NCBI GenBank assembly: GCA_943359495.1
Contig: CALRHY010000053.1
Location: 1-5,603, forward strand
DNA: 5,603 bases
Source of the DNA: Candidatus Uhrbacteria bacterium RIFOXYB12_FULL_58_10
GTDB taxonomy: Bacteria > Patescibacteriota > Patescibacteriia > 2-12-FULL-57-11
Direction of reading: 5' to 3'
The translations under genes were made by a program, and so were the position numbers. The notes under the pieces were generated by a model. The model ran no database searches, was not told where the DNA came from, and saw only the letters and a list, made by a program, of their open reading frames with translations. Below are positions 1 through 4,660 of the stretch, one piece after another (position 1 is the stretch's first letter; every line of letters begins with the position of its first letter).

Positions 1-183
1 CTTGCACAGAAACACAAATACGCCGTGGCTGTTTCCCATCGCTCTGGCGAAACTGCAGACACGACGATTGCCGACTTGGCGGTCGCGGTGAATGCCGAAT
101 ACATCAAGACGGGATCCCTCTCCCGTTCAGAACGGACAGCGAAATATAATCGCTTGATGCAGATTGAGGATGAGGTGGGGTAG
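1..183 (+). CDS. eno: Enolase, C-terminal end (partial; 5' end outside window)
   Basis: Enolase (phosphopyruvate hydratase) interconverts 2-phosphoglycerate and phosphoenolpyruvate in cytosolic lower glycolysis. The frame is open from base 1 and ends at a TAG, giving the last 60 residues. The fragment carries the strongly conserved enolase C-terminal blocks: SHRSGET at fragment residues 12-18, which holds the substrate-contacting His-Arg-Ser, then TTIADLAVA, then IKTGSLSRSER at 35-45 with the conserved active-site Lys, then AKYN and an acidic tail. The protein ends where enolases normally end, so the C-terminus is complete. No clear hairpin plus T-run terminator follows. The next glycolytic gene, gpmI, lies about 950 bases downstream, behind a repeat-like block and an independent small gene unit. 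Identification is near certain; only the missing N-terminus cannot be judged. Confidence 0.97.
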   Translation, partial: LAQKHKYAVAVSHRSGETADTTIADLAVAVNAEYIKTGSLSRSERTAKYNRLMQIEDEVG

Positions 184-220
184 GGATCGTTCAACGTTTC
201 TTCTTTCATTTTAGACTTTG

Positions 221-325
221 GTCATCCTCGCGAAGGCGGCCCCAAAGGGGATCCTTCGGGTGGATCCACGATGTCGGTGACGATACCCTTGGTCGCCGAC
301 ATTCTTTTGGCGAATCCCAAAAGAA
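221..325. repeat. Hairpin-rich block related to the GTCAT repeat family
   Basis: This block opens with GTCATCCTCG, which is the exact reverse complement of the last ten bases of the repeat at 3609-3677. It also shares GGATCCACGAT.TCG (262-276) with that repeat's other strand, so the two look like diverged copies in opposite orientation. It is packed with inverted repeats: CCCC-AAA-GGGG (240-250), GGATCC-7 nt-GGATCC (249-267), an 11-bp stem with one G-T wobble (271-281 with 292-302, 10-nt loop), and a perfect 9-bp stem TTCTTTTGG/CCAAAAGAA (302-310 with 317-325, 6-nt loop). An imperfect terminal inverted repeat (217-229 against 340-352, 10 of 13) may mark a larger element. No transposase is present. 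The repeat nature is well supported; the exact borders are not. Confidence 0.5.
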
Positions 326-326
326 C

Positions 327-515
327 CAAAAAGATTTTAGGGGATGGCGAAACTCGTATTATAAATGCGCCCTCCGCGATGTCTTTCTTTGGGAGACCGA
401 TAAAGAACACCGTTACTTACAGTCTGTCACAAGGCTGATTAAGCAAATGGCTCCGGGCAGAACCAAGGAGCTCAAACAGTCGCCGTCCCCCAAACCCCCT
501 AACGGCATCGGTTGA
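327..515 (+). other. Coding-like open frame without a standard start (possible gene remnant)
   Basis: The 346 bases between eno and the first promoter hold no confident gene. One frame is open from 174 to a double stop TGATGA at 513-518. From about 327 it reads like protein, with several Trp, Tyr and Cys residues, a charged helical stretch (ETDKEHRYLQSVTRLIKQ) and a Pro/Ser/Lys-rich tail ending PKPPNGIG. It has no ATG, GTG or TTG before the ATG at 447, which would leave only 22 residues. It could be the 3' remnant of a gene cut by the preceding repeat, a non-AUG-started gene, or chance. A competing 55-codon frame, ATG 271 to TGA 437, lies in the same frame as eno and overlaps it. I recognise neither product. 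Confidence 0.22.
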
Positions 516-529
516 TGAAAACGGGGTGA

Positions 530-570
530 CCGTGCATAGCATTGACAGGAATGCTCTTTTTTGCTATTCT
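530..570 (+). promoter_or_regulatory. Sigma-70-type promoter of the 83-aa gene, with conserved upstream box
   Basis: A perfect -35 TTGACA (542-547) is followed after 17 bases by TATTCT (565-570, four of six consensus bases). TGC at 562-564 makes it an extended -10. Predicted start is near 577. The 22 bases 530-551, covering the -35 and 12 bases upstream, match 4621-4642 at 20 of 22 positions, so the same promoter module drives the unknown gene at 4707. The -35 sits in a small inverted repeat AGCATT-GACAGG-AATGCT (538-555) followed by CTTTTTT, so the same DNA could also stop transcription arriving from eno. Confidence 0.8.
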
Positions 571-576
571 TTTCTG

Positions 577-652
577 TTTCTTTGTAAACGACCTTTTGTC
601 TTTTGTTGTCAGAGTGTAAAAGGTCGAGTGCAAAGAAAGGCTGGTAGTCCAG
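577..652 (+). promoter_or_regulatory. Structured 5' leader masking the ribosome-binding region
   Basis: From the predicted first transcribed base, TTTCTTTG (577-584) pairs perfectly with CAAAGAAA (631-638). Inside it, CGACCTTTT (589-597) pairs perfectly with AAAAGGTCG (618-626). The result is a 17-bp two-part hairpin with a 4x4 internal loop and a 20-nt apical loop. A second small hairpin, CTGG-TAGT-CCAG (641-652), ends directly against the ATG at 653. The only Shine-Dalgarno-like stretch, GAAAGG near 635-640, is mostly paired in the first stem. This could set low, temperature-dependent or factor-dependent translation, or protect the 5' end. Pairing is seen directly; regulation is inferred. 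Confidence 0.55.
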
Positions 653-904
653 ATGAATAGTCTTGTGAAGAGGATGTTGGGAGCGGCTCTCCATGGGGCG
701 ATCAGCGCTCTGTTCGGAGAGGAACCGCCAAAGTCGGCACCCAAGTCGACGGACGATCTCATTCGAGAGGTCGGTGAACGTCTCGAGCAAGAGGAGCGAG
801 GACGCAAGGAGGTCGCGGATGCGCTTGCGACCATCGCTCGTGAGAGCGAGCGGCGAGGCGAGGTCGCCCAAAAGGCGACGAAGGATCCGGCCCAAACGTC
901 GTGA
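653..904 (+). CDS. Small helical protein of unknown function (83 aa)
   Basis: I do not recognise this protein. Residues 1-22 form a hydrophobic or amphipathic stretch with two basic residues (LVKRMLGAALHGAISALFG), which could be a membrane-surface helix; it is too short and polar for a confident transmembrane segment. A Pro/Ser/Lys linker (residues 25-32) leads into a long charged helix (about 35-75) rich in Glu, Arg and Ala with coiled-coil-like spacing. There are no cysteines. The gene is supported by its setting rather than by homology: a strong promoter upstream (530-570), a folded leader that ends at its ATG, and an intrinsic terminator ten bases after its TGA. It forms an independent unit between eno and gpmI and shares its promoter type with the unknown gene at 4707. 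An overlapping Arg-rich frame (693-947) runs into the terminator and is less likely. A role for the transcript itself as RNA cannot be excluded. Confidence 0.6.
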   Translation: MNSLVKRMLGAALHGAISALFGEEPPKSAPKSTDDLIREVGERLEQEERGRKEVADALATIARESERRGEVAQKATKDPAQTS

Positions 905-914
905 CGGCTGTAGT

Positions 915-967
915 GTCCGGTCTCCGTTTCTGCATGCGGCAGAATAATGGAGGCCGGACTCTTTTTT
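915..967 (+). terminator. Intrinsic terminator of the 83-aa gene
   Basis: GTCCGGTCTCC (915-925) pairs with GGAGGCCGGAC (949-959) over 11 bp with one G-T wobble. A small inner stem CTGC/GCAG (930-933 with 939-942) sits in the loop. TC and six Ts (962-967) follow at once. Position ten bases after the stop codon fits a rho-independent terminator closing the 530-967 unit. Confidence 0.88.
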
Positions 968-1114
968 ACTTCGTTGTTCCTCGTGTGATGAAGACGACCG
1001 AATTTTGATCATTGACAAATCTCCACGCACGATTTAGGCGAACGGGCGTACGCTGAAGGAGAGAGTGGAGATAAAAAAGCAATGCCTTTTTGGGGTGGGA
1101 TTTTTCTGTCTATC

Positions 1115-1123
1115 TGTTACAAT
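1115..1123 (+). promoter_or_regulatory. Extended -10 element for gpmI (probable leaderless start)
   Basis: TGTTACAAT provides a TGn extended -10 with TACAAT (1118-1123, five of six consensus bases). No good -35 lies 16-18 bases upstream; the region there is G-rich. Transcription would begin near 1130, leaving about three bases before the ATG at 1133. The pilin gene at 5284 has the same arrangement. A TTGACA further up (1012-1017) has no matching -10 at normal spacing. Confidence 0.5.
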
Positions 1124-1132
1124 TCCGGCGTT

Positions 1133-2719
1133 ATGGAAGAGAAACAACGGCCAAAACCGGTGGTGCTGGCGATTTGTGACGGCTGGGGCGTTGCGCCAGT
1201 GACGGAGGGGAATGCATTAGGGCAGGCTGCAACACCGAACTTGCAGCGTTTTTGTGCAACCTATCCGGCAATGACGATCGGCGCGTCTGGTGTCGAGGTG
1301 GGGTTGAGTTGGGGCGAGATGGGGAATTCTGAAGTGGGGCATTTGAATATTGGTGCTGGCCGCGTCTACTACCAAACATTGCCGCGGATTGCCAAAGCTA
1401 TTGAGGATGGCGAATTTTTTCAAAACGAAGTCCTGCTCGCCTCGCTGCGCCAAGCAAAAGAAAAGGGGAGTGCGGTGCAGCTTGTCGGGTTGGTGTCGCG
1501 CGGCAATGTCCACAGCTCGCTTGAACATCTTTTTGCCCTGCTGGATTTTTGTAGCCAAGAACAGTTATCGCGCGTGTTTGTCCATGTGATCCTGGATGGT
1601 AGAGACACTGTGTTTAATGCTGGCGCGGATTTTGTGGCGGAATTGCAGCGCAAGATGGAAGCGCTTGGTATCGGGCGCATCGCCTCCCTGTCTGGACGAT
1701 TTTTTGCCATGGACCGCGACAACCGTTGGGAACGGACAGAAAAAGCCTATCGGGCGATTGTTGAAGGAGTTGCCGAGAAGCAAGATACAGATGCGCTACA
1801 TGCAATCCAAGATTCGTACGCACGGTCTGTCTACGACGAAGAATTCGAGCCGACCGTGCTCCTTGAAAAGGATCAGTCGGTCGGAAAATTCGGTGCGGGT
1901 GATACCGTCCTCTTCTTCAATTTTCGTCCGGACCGCATGCGCCAATTGACCCAAGCGGTTGCCCTGCCCGCATTTGCAAAGTTTGAACGCGTGCTGCCGC
2001 CGGAGATGCACGTCGTGACGATGACCGAGTATGAAAAAGATTTGCCAGTCCTCGTTGCCTATCCGCCAGAAGTGATCCGCGTCTGCTTGGCAAAAGTCAT
2101 TGCCGATGCAGGATTGAAGCAGTTGCATATTGCTGAGACGGAAAAGTATGCCCACGTCACGTTTTTCTTGAATGGTACGGTCGAAGAACCCTTCCCAAAA
2201 GAAGACCGCATCATCATTCCCTCACCGCGCGTATCCTCGTACGACCAAAAGCCGGAGATGAGCGCCCGTGAATTAACAGCCCGAGTCGTAAAAGAAGTTG
2301 CTGCTGGTTCATACGATTTTATCGTCCTCAATTTTGCAAACGGCGACATGGTGGCCCATACCGGAAACCTTGCTGCAACCATGCAGGCGGCGACGGTCGT
2401 TGACGAATGTTTGGGTAAAATTGCCGAAGCGGTCCTTGCCAAAGATGGCGTCCTATTTATTACCGCAGACCACGGCAATGCCGAAGAGCTGACGAATTTG
2501 CAAACCGGCGAGATGGACAAAGAACATTCCACCAACCCTATTCCTTTTTTTGCCATCGGTAACCAATGGAAAGAGCAGCCGAATGCCCAGTTGGTCGCGC
2601 TCGGCGGTGATCTCTCCTTGTTGCCGCCTGTCGGCATGCTTGCCGATGTCGCGCCGACCATTCTTGCGACGATGGTACTGGAACAGCCAGAAGAGATGAC
2701 TGGGAGACCGTTGGTGTAG
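1133..2719 (+). CDS. gpmI: 2,3-bisphosphoglycerate-independent phosphoglycerate mutase
   Basis: This cytosolic two-metal enzyme interconverts 3- and 2-phosphoglycerate, the step before enolase, through a phosphoserine intermediate. At 528 residues it is close to the usual length for the family. Expected active-site residues are present: Asp16 (CDGWG), nucleophile Ser66 (GNSEVGH), His127 (VHSS), DGRD at 155-158, Arg189 and Arg195 (SGRFFAMDR), Arg265 and Arg268 (FRPDR), Lys338 (TEKYAH), Asp405 and His409 (DMVAHTG), Asp446-His447 (ADHGN) and His465 (KEHSTNP). The frame also allows ATG 1082 with a GGAG 11 bases before it. That would add a hydrophobic 17-residue extension not expected in the family and would place the extended -10 inside the gene, so ATG 1133 is preferred. 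Eno lies upstream on the same strand but is separated by an independent unit; mutM follows after 35 bases, probably cotranscribed. Confidence 0.96.
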   Translation: MEEKQRPKPVVLAICDGWGVAPVTEGNALGQAATPNLQRFCATYPAMTIGASGVEVGLSWGEMGNSEVGHLNIGAGRVYYQTLPRIAKAIEDGEFFQNEVLLASLRQAKEKGSAVQLVGLVSRGNVHSSLEHLFALLDFCSQEQLSRVFVHVILDGRDTVFNAGADFVAELQRKMEALGIGRIASLSGRFFAMDRDNRWERTEKAYRAIVEGVAEKQDTDALHAIQDSYARSVYDEEFEPTVLLEKDQSVGKFGAGDTVLFFNFRPDRMRQLTQAVALPAFAKFERVLPPEMHVVTMTEYEKDLPVLVAYPPEVIRVCLAKVIADAGLKQLHIAETEKYAHVTFFLNGTVEEPFPKEDRIIIPSPRVSSYDQKPEMSARELTARVVKEVAAGSYDFIVLNFANGDMVAHTGNLAATMQAATVVDECLGKIAEAVLAKDGVLFITADHGNAEELTNLQTGEMDKEHSTNPIPFFAIGNQWKEQPNAQLVALGGDLSLLPPVGMLADVAPTILATMVLEQPEEMTGRPLV

Positions 2720-2720
2720 T

Positions 2721-2752
2721 GAGTAAGGGTGTAGGGGAGTAAGGAAGTAGGG
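2721..2752 (+). repeat. Four-copy 8-bp tandem repeat containing the mutM ribosome-binding site
   Basis: The gpmI-mutM gap is almost wholly four consecutive 8-mers: GAGTAAGG (2721-2728), GTGTAGGG (2729-2736), GAGTAAGG (2737-2744) and AAGTAGGG (2745-2752), consensus RWGTARGG. Copies 1 and 3 are identical. A partial copy (GTGTAGT, 2714-2720) overlaps the gpmI stop. Each unit carries an anti-16S-like purine run; AAGGAAG at 2741-2747 is well spaced (7 nt) for the ATG at 2755. Copy-number change would not alter either protein but could change cotranslational coupling. Confidence 0.8.
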
Positions 2753-2754
2753 AT

Positions 2755-3585
2755 ATGCCAGAATTGCCTGAAGTAGAAACAGTACGTCGCCAGCTTGCGG
2801 CGGCAGTCGTCGGCGACACGATTGTCGGCGTGACGGTGCCGTACCCAAAAGTACTGCAGACACAAACGTCAGCGGCGTTTGCAAAAGCCATGGTTGGTGC
2901 GGACATGGTCGCGGCTCGCCGTCGTGCAAAAGTGCTGCTCTTGGATTTCTCGAACGGCATGACGCTGCTCGTGCATCTCAAGATGACGGGACGATTCCTT
3001 TTGACTGACAGACATCCGGAACAGCGCAAGGAAACGGAAGTCGTTTTTTTGCTCGCCTCGGGACGCGTCCTGACGTTTGACGACGTGCGCCACTTTGGTT
3101 GGATAAAAATGCGTCGAACGCACGAAGTGGCCCGGTATCTCGAAGAAGAAGGCTATGGCCCCGAACCGCTCGATCCGCTTTTTTCTGCAGATGTCTTTCG
3201 GAGCCGTCTTGCACTCCATTCCGGAAAACGGATCAAGCAAGCGCTCCTCGACCAAACTTGCATTGCTGGTGTCGGTAACATCTACGCCGACGAATCATTG
3301 TGGGAAAGCGGCATCGCACCAATCCGTCGTGTCCATCGGTTACGGACGGCGGATGTTGTTGCACTGCATGGTGCGATTCGCTTGATTTTATCTCGTGCGG
3401 TTGCCGATGGTGGCTCCTCAGCAAATGATTATTTAGACATCTTCGGCCGCAAGGGAAATTTTTTCCCGAAGCTCCAAGCATACGGCAAAGACGGGACCTC
3501 CTGCGCTAAAGGGGATGGCGGTATACTACGCAAACGGGTGCTCGGCGGCAGAGGAACGCATTGGTGCCCGGTGCATCAGAAATAA
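2755..3585 (+). CDS. mutM: Formamidopyrimidine-DNA glycosylase (MutM/Fpg), altered zinc finger
   Basis: MutM excises 8-oxoguanine and other oxidised purines and cuts the abasic site by beta,delta-elimination in base excision repair. At 276 residues it has typical length. The start is certain: MPELPEVET supplies the catalytic N-terminal Pro2 and Glu3. Also present are Lys59 (RRRAKVLLLDF), HLKMTGR (74-80) with the helix-filling Met77, Arg112 and Phe114 (DVRHFGW), and the helix-two-turn-helix IAGVGNIYADE (170-180). The C-terminal finger is unusual. The family pattern is C-x2-C-x16-C-x2-C, but here only Cys250 and Cys271 remain: Gly253 stands at the second site and His274 at the fourth, with one extra residue between. 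The finger's DNA-contacting GGRGT motif (Arg266) is kept. The gene follows gpmI by 35 bases and precedes a GTCAT repeat and grx, so a common transcript is likely. Identification is certain; loss of zinc binding is inferred. Confidence 0.96.
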   Translation: MPELPEVETVRRQLAAAVVGDTIVGVTVPYPKVLQTQTSAAFAKAMVGADMVAARRRAKVLLLDFSNGMTLLVHLKMTGRFLLTDRHPEQRKETEVVFLLASGRVLTFDDVRHFGWIKMRRTHEVARYLEEEGYGPEPLDPLFSADVFRSRLALHSGKRIKQALLDQTCIAGVGNIYADESLWESGIAPIRRVHRLRTADVVALHGAIRLILSRAVADGGSSANDYLDIFGRKGNFFPKLQAYGKDGTSCAKGDGGILRKRVLGGRGTHWCPVHQK

Positions 3586-3608
3586 AAAGAGCCTAACTTA
3601 CAATCATT

Positions 3609-3677
3609 GTCATTCCCTTGCAGAAGGGAATCCAGCGTGTCGATATCGTGGATCCCCGGGTCAAGCCCGAGGATGAC
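3609..3677. repeat. 69-bp GTCAT-type dispersed palindromic repeat
   Basis: The element begins GTCATTCCC and ends CGAGGATGAC, so its ends are imperfect inverted repeats. It contains a perfect 8-bp stem ATTCCCTT-GCAG-AAGGGAAT (3612-3631), the palindrome CGATATCG (3641-3648) and a GGG-TCAAG-CCC stem near the 3' end. From general knowledge, such GTCATTCCC...GGATGAC elements occur in many bacterial genomes and are often mistranslated as peptides like FPCRRESS...WIPGSSPRMT. It fills the mutM-grx gap and ends 13 bases before the preferred grx start. A diverged copy in opposite orientation lies at about 221-325. Confidence 0.85.
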
Positions 3678-3690
3678 AGTAAAAAACTTT

Positions 3691-3942
3691 ATGCTTACCG
3701 TCACCATCTACTCCACGACGACCTGCCCGTTTTGTAAAATGGAAAAAACGTACCTTGAAGAAAAAGGCATCGCCTTTACGAATATTTTTGTTGATGAACA
3801 GCCAGAGAAAGTCGGCGAGATGGTGGAGAAGAGTGGGCAAATGGGTGTGCCTGTGACTGTTATCTCGACGGATGGGAAGGAGGAAGTAGTCCTTGGTTTT
3901 GACCGTGACCGTTTGAATACATTGCTCGGAATTCTTTCCTGA
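3691..3942 (+). CDS. Glutaredoxin/NrdH-like thiol-disulfide oxidoreductase
   Basis: A single thioredoxin-fold domain of 83 residues that should reduce disulfides in cytosolic partners. It has the CPFC redox motif (Cys12, Cys15) after the first strand (VTIYSTT), the cis-proline segment GVPVTVI (Pro54 after Val53), and a GFDRDRLNTLL end typical of small glutaredoxin and NrdH-like proteins. The reductant (glutathione, thioredoxin reductase or other) cannot be told. The frame runs upstream to a TTG at 3607, but that part is translated repeat; ATG 3673 lies in the repeat's last bases with GAGG touching it. ATG 3691 begins exactly where family members begin and is preferred, although no well-spaced Shine-Dalgarno precedes it. 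The TGA stop lies inside a second repeat type (3937-3955), so the gene is bounded by two repeats. It sits between two DNA glycosylases for oxidised bases, which hints at a shared redox-stress context. Confidence 0.9.
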   Translation: MLTVTIYSTTTCPFCKMEKTYLEEKGIAFTNIFVDEQPEKVGEMVEKSGQMGVPVTVISTDGKEEVVLGFDRDRLNTLLGILS

Positions 3943-3955
3943 GCTTGTCGAAGGG
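3937..3955. repeat. TCCTGAGCTTGTCGAAGGG dispersed repeat overlapping the grx stop
   Basis: This sequence belongs to a short repeat that, from general knowledge, recurs in many bacterial genomes as TCCTGAGCTTGTCGAAGG or its complement, and appears in spurious translations as ALRQAQ. Here its TGA (3940-3942) is the grx stop codon. Its GAAGGG (3950-3955) is the only Shine-Dalgarno-like stretch before the nth start at 3967. GAAGG-GCTT-CCTTC (3950-3963) forms a 5-bp hairpin over that stretch. Confidence 0.7.
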
Positions 3956-3966
3956 CTTCCTTCATT

Positions 3967-4608
3967 GTGTCCAAAAATCTCGAGTCAAACATCAATGAGG
4001 TGATGCGCATCTTGCGTAAGCGGTTTCAAGGAAAAGCGGAATCGCAAAAAGAGGATCCTTTTCGTTCCATTGTTTTTACGCTGCTCTCCGCGCGAACCCG
4101 TGATTCGCAAACGGAGATTGCCTATCAAAAAGTCATCGCCAAATATCCAAGTGCCCAAGCACTTTCGCAGGCAACACCAGAAACGCTTGAGCCGTTGCTG
4201 GCAACGATCGGTTTGTATCGGGCAAAAGCGCGCCACCTCGTCGCCCTGGCCGAGATGCTTATTCATGATTTTGATGGCGTTGTTCCAGCATCTATCGAAA
4301 AGATGGCACTGCTTCCTGGTGTCGGGCGGAAGACGGCGAATTGCGTCATGGTGTATGGCTTTGGAAAGCCTGCGGTCTGTGTCGACACGCATGTCCACCG
4401 CATTGTGAACCGTCTTGGTTGGGTGCGGACGCAAACGCCAGAAAAAACAGAAATTGCACTACGGAATATCTTGCCGAAACGTTGGTGGCTCACGGTGAAC
4501 CACACGTTGATCCAGTTTGGTAGGGCGATTTGCGTTCCTGGTCGTCCCAAGTGTTGGGAGTGCCCGCTGCGGGATTTGTGCGCGTTTACATACAAAACAG
4601 TGAAGTAA
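3967..4608 (+). CDS. nth: Endonuclease III (oxidised-pyrimidine DNA glycosylase/AP lyase)
   Basis: Nth removes oxidised pyrimidines such as thymine glycol and nicks the abasic strand in base excision repair. At 213 residues it matches the family length. The helix-hairpin-helix LPGVGRKTA carries the catalytic Lys122, and VDTHVHR carries the catalytic Asp140. The [4Fe-4S] motif C-x6-C-x2-C-x5-C is intact at Cys189, Cys196, Cys199 and Cys205. The segment LLSARTRD (39-46) takes the place of the LLSAQATD seen in the E. coli enzyme. The chosen start is GTG 3967, giving a normal N-terminus; an ATG at 4002 would remove the first 12 residues. It starts 24 bases after grx, across a repeat that may supply its weak ribosome-binding site. 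With mutM upstream it completes a pair covering oxidised purines and pyrimidines. Confidence 0.96.
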   Translation: MSKNLESNINEVMRILRKRFQGKAESQKEDPFRSIVFTLLSARTRDSQTEIAYQKVIAKYPSAQALSQATPETLEPLLATIGLYRAKARHLVALAEMLIHDFDGVVPASIEKMALLPGVGRKTANCVMVYGFGKPAVCVDTHVHRIVNRLGWVRTQTPEKTEIALRNILPKRWWLTVNHTLIQFGRAICVPGRPKCWECPLRDLCAFTYKTVK

Positions 4609-4611
4609 CGA

Positions 4612-4652
4612 GCGGCTTTTCCTTGCATAGGATTGACAGGAAGCTGCTTTTT
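4612..4652 (+). terminator. Candidate terminator after nth, overlapping the next promoter
   Basis: GCGGCTTTTCC (4612-4622) can pair with GGAAGCTGC (4639-4647), with a G-T wobble and two unpaired Ts, and five Ts follow (4648-4652). It starts three bases after the nth stop. The loop contains the -35 of the downstream promoter, so ending the nth transcript and starting the next would use the same DNA. The bulge and short T-run make it a moderate candidate. Confidence 0.35.
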
Positions 4653-4660
4653 GTTATGCT
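4621..4660 (+). promoter_or_regulatory. Promoter of the 162-aa gene, same module as at 530-570
   Basis: TTGACA (4633-4638) is a perfect -35. After 16 bases comes TATGCT (4655-4660) with TGT at 4652-4654 as an extended -10. Bases 4621-4642 match 530-551 at 20 of 22 positions, including TGCATAG upstream and ATTGACAGGAA across the -35. Both spacers carry a T-tract. Similarity continues weakly past the -10: CTTTGGAAAC here, CTTTGTAAAC there. Predicted start is near 4667. Confidence 0.8.

Noticed and set aside
222..410. 62-codon minus-strand frame with a possible promoter (AAGACA, 16 bp, TATAAT at 358-385)
   Set aside because: The promoter would start inside the frame, the frame lies over the hairpin block, and the product looks like translated repeat. 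The -10 match alone is not enough.
693..947. 84-codon + strand frame overlapping the 83-aa gene
   Set aside because: Its Arg-rich composition is typical of an out-of-frame shadow, and it reads into the terminator stem.
413..1030. 205-codon minus-strand open frame
   Set aside because: It runs antisense through the promoter, leader, gene and terminator of the 83-aa unit, has no ribosome-binding site, and its translation mirrors those signals.
1012..1070. TTGACA at 1012-1017 and a CTCCAC/GTGGAG inverted repeat (1021-1026 with 1065-1070) before gpmI
   Set aside because: No -10 hexamer is found at 15-18 bases from the TTGACA, and a 6-bp stem with a long loop is weak. No tRNA, riboswitch or T-box feature is visible.
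2059..2865. 268-codon minus-strand frame across the gpmI end and mutM start
   Set aside because: It is antisense to two certain genes with conserved active sites and is a shadow of their codon usage.
3607..3690. N-terminal extension of the glutaredoxin starting at TTG 3607
   Set aside because: These codons are the translation of the GTCAT repeat; the family N-terminus begins at ATG 3691.
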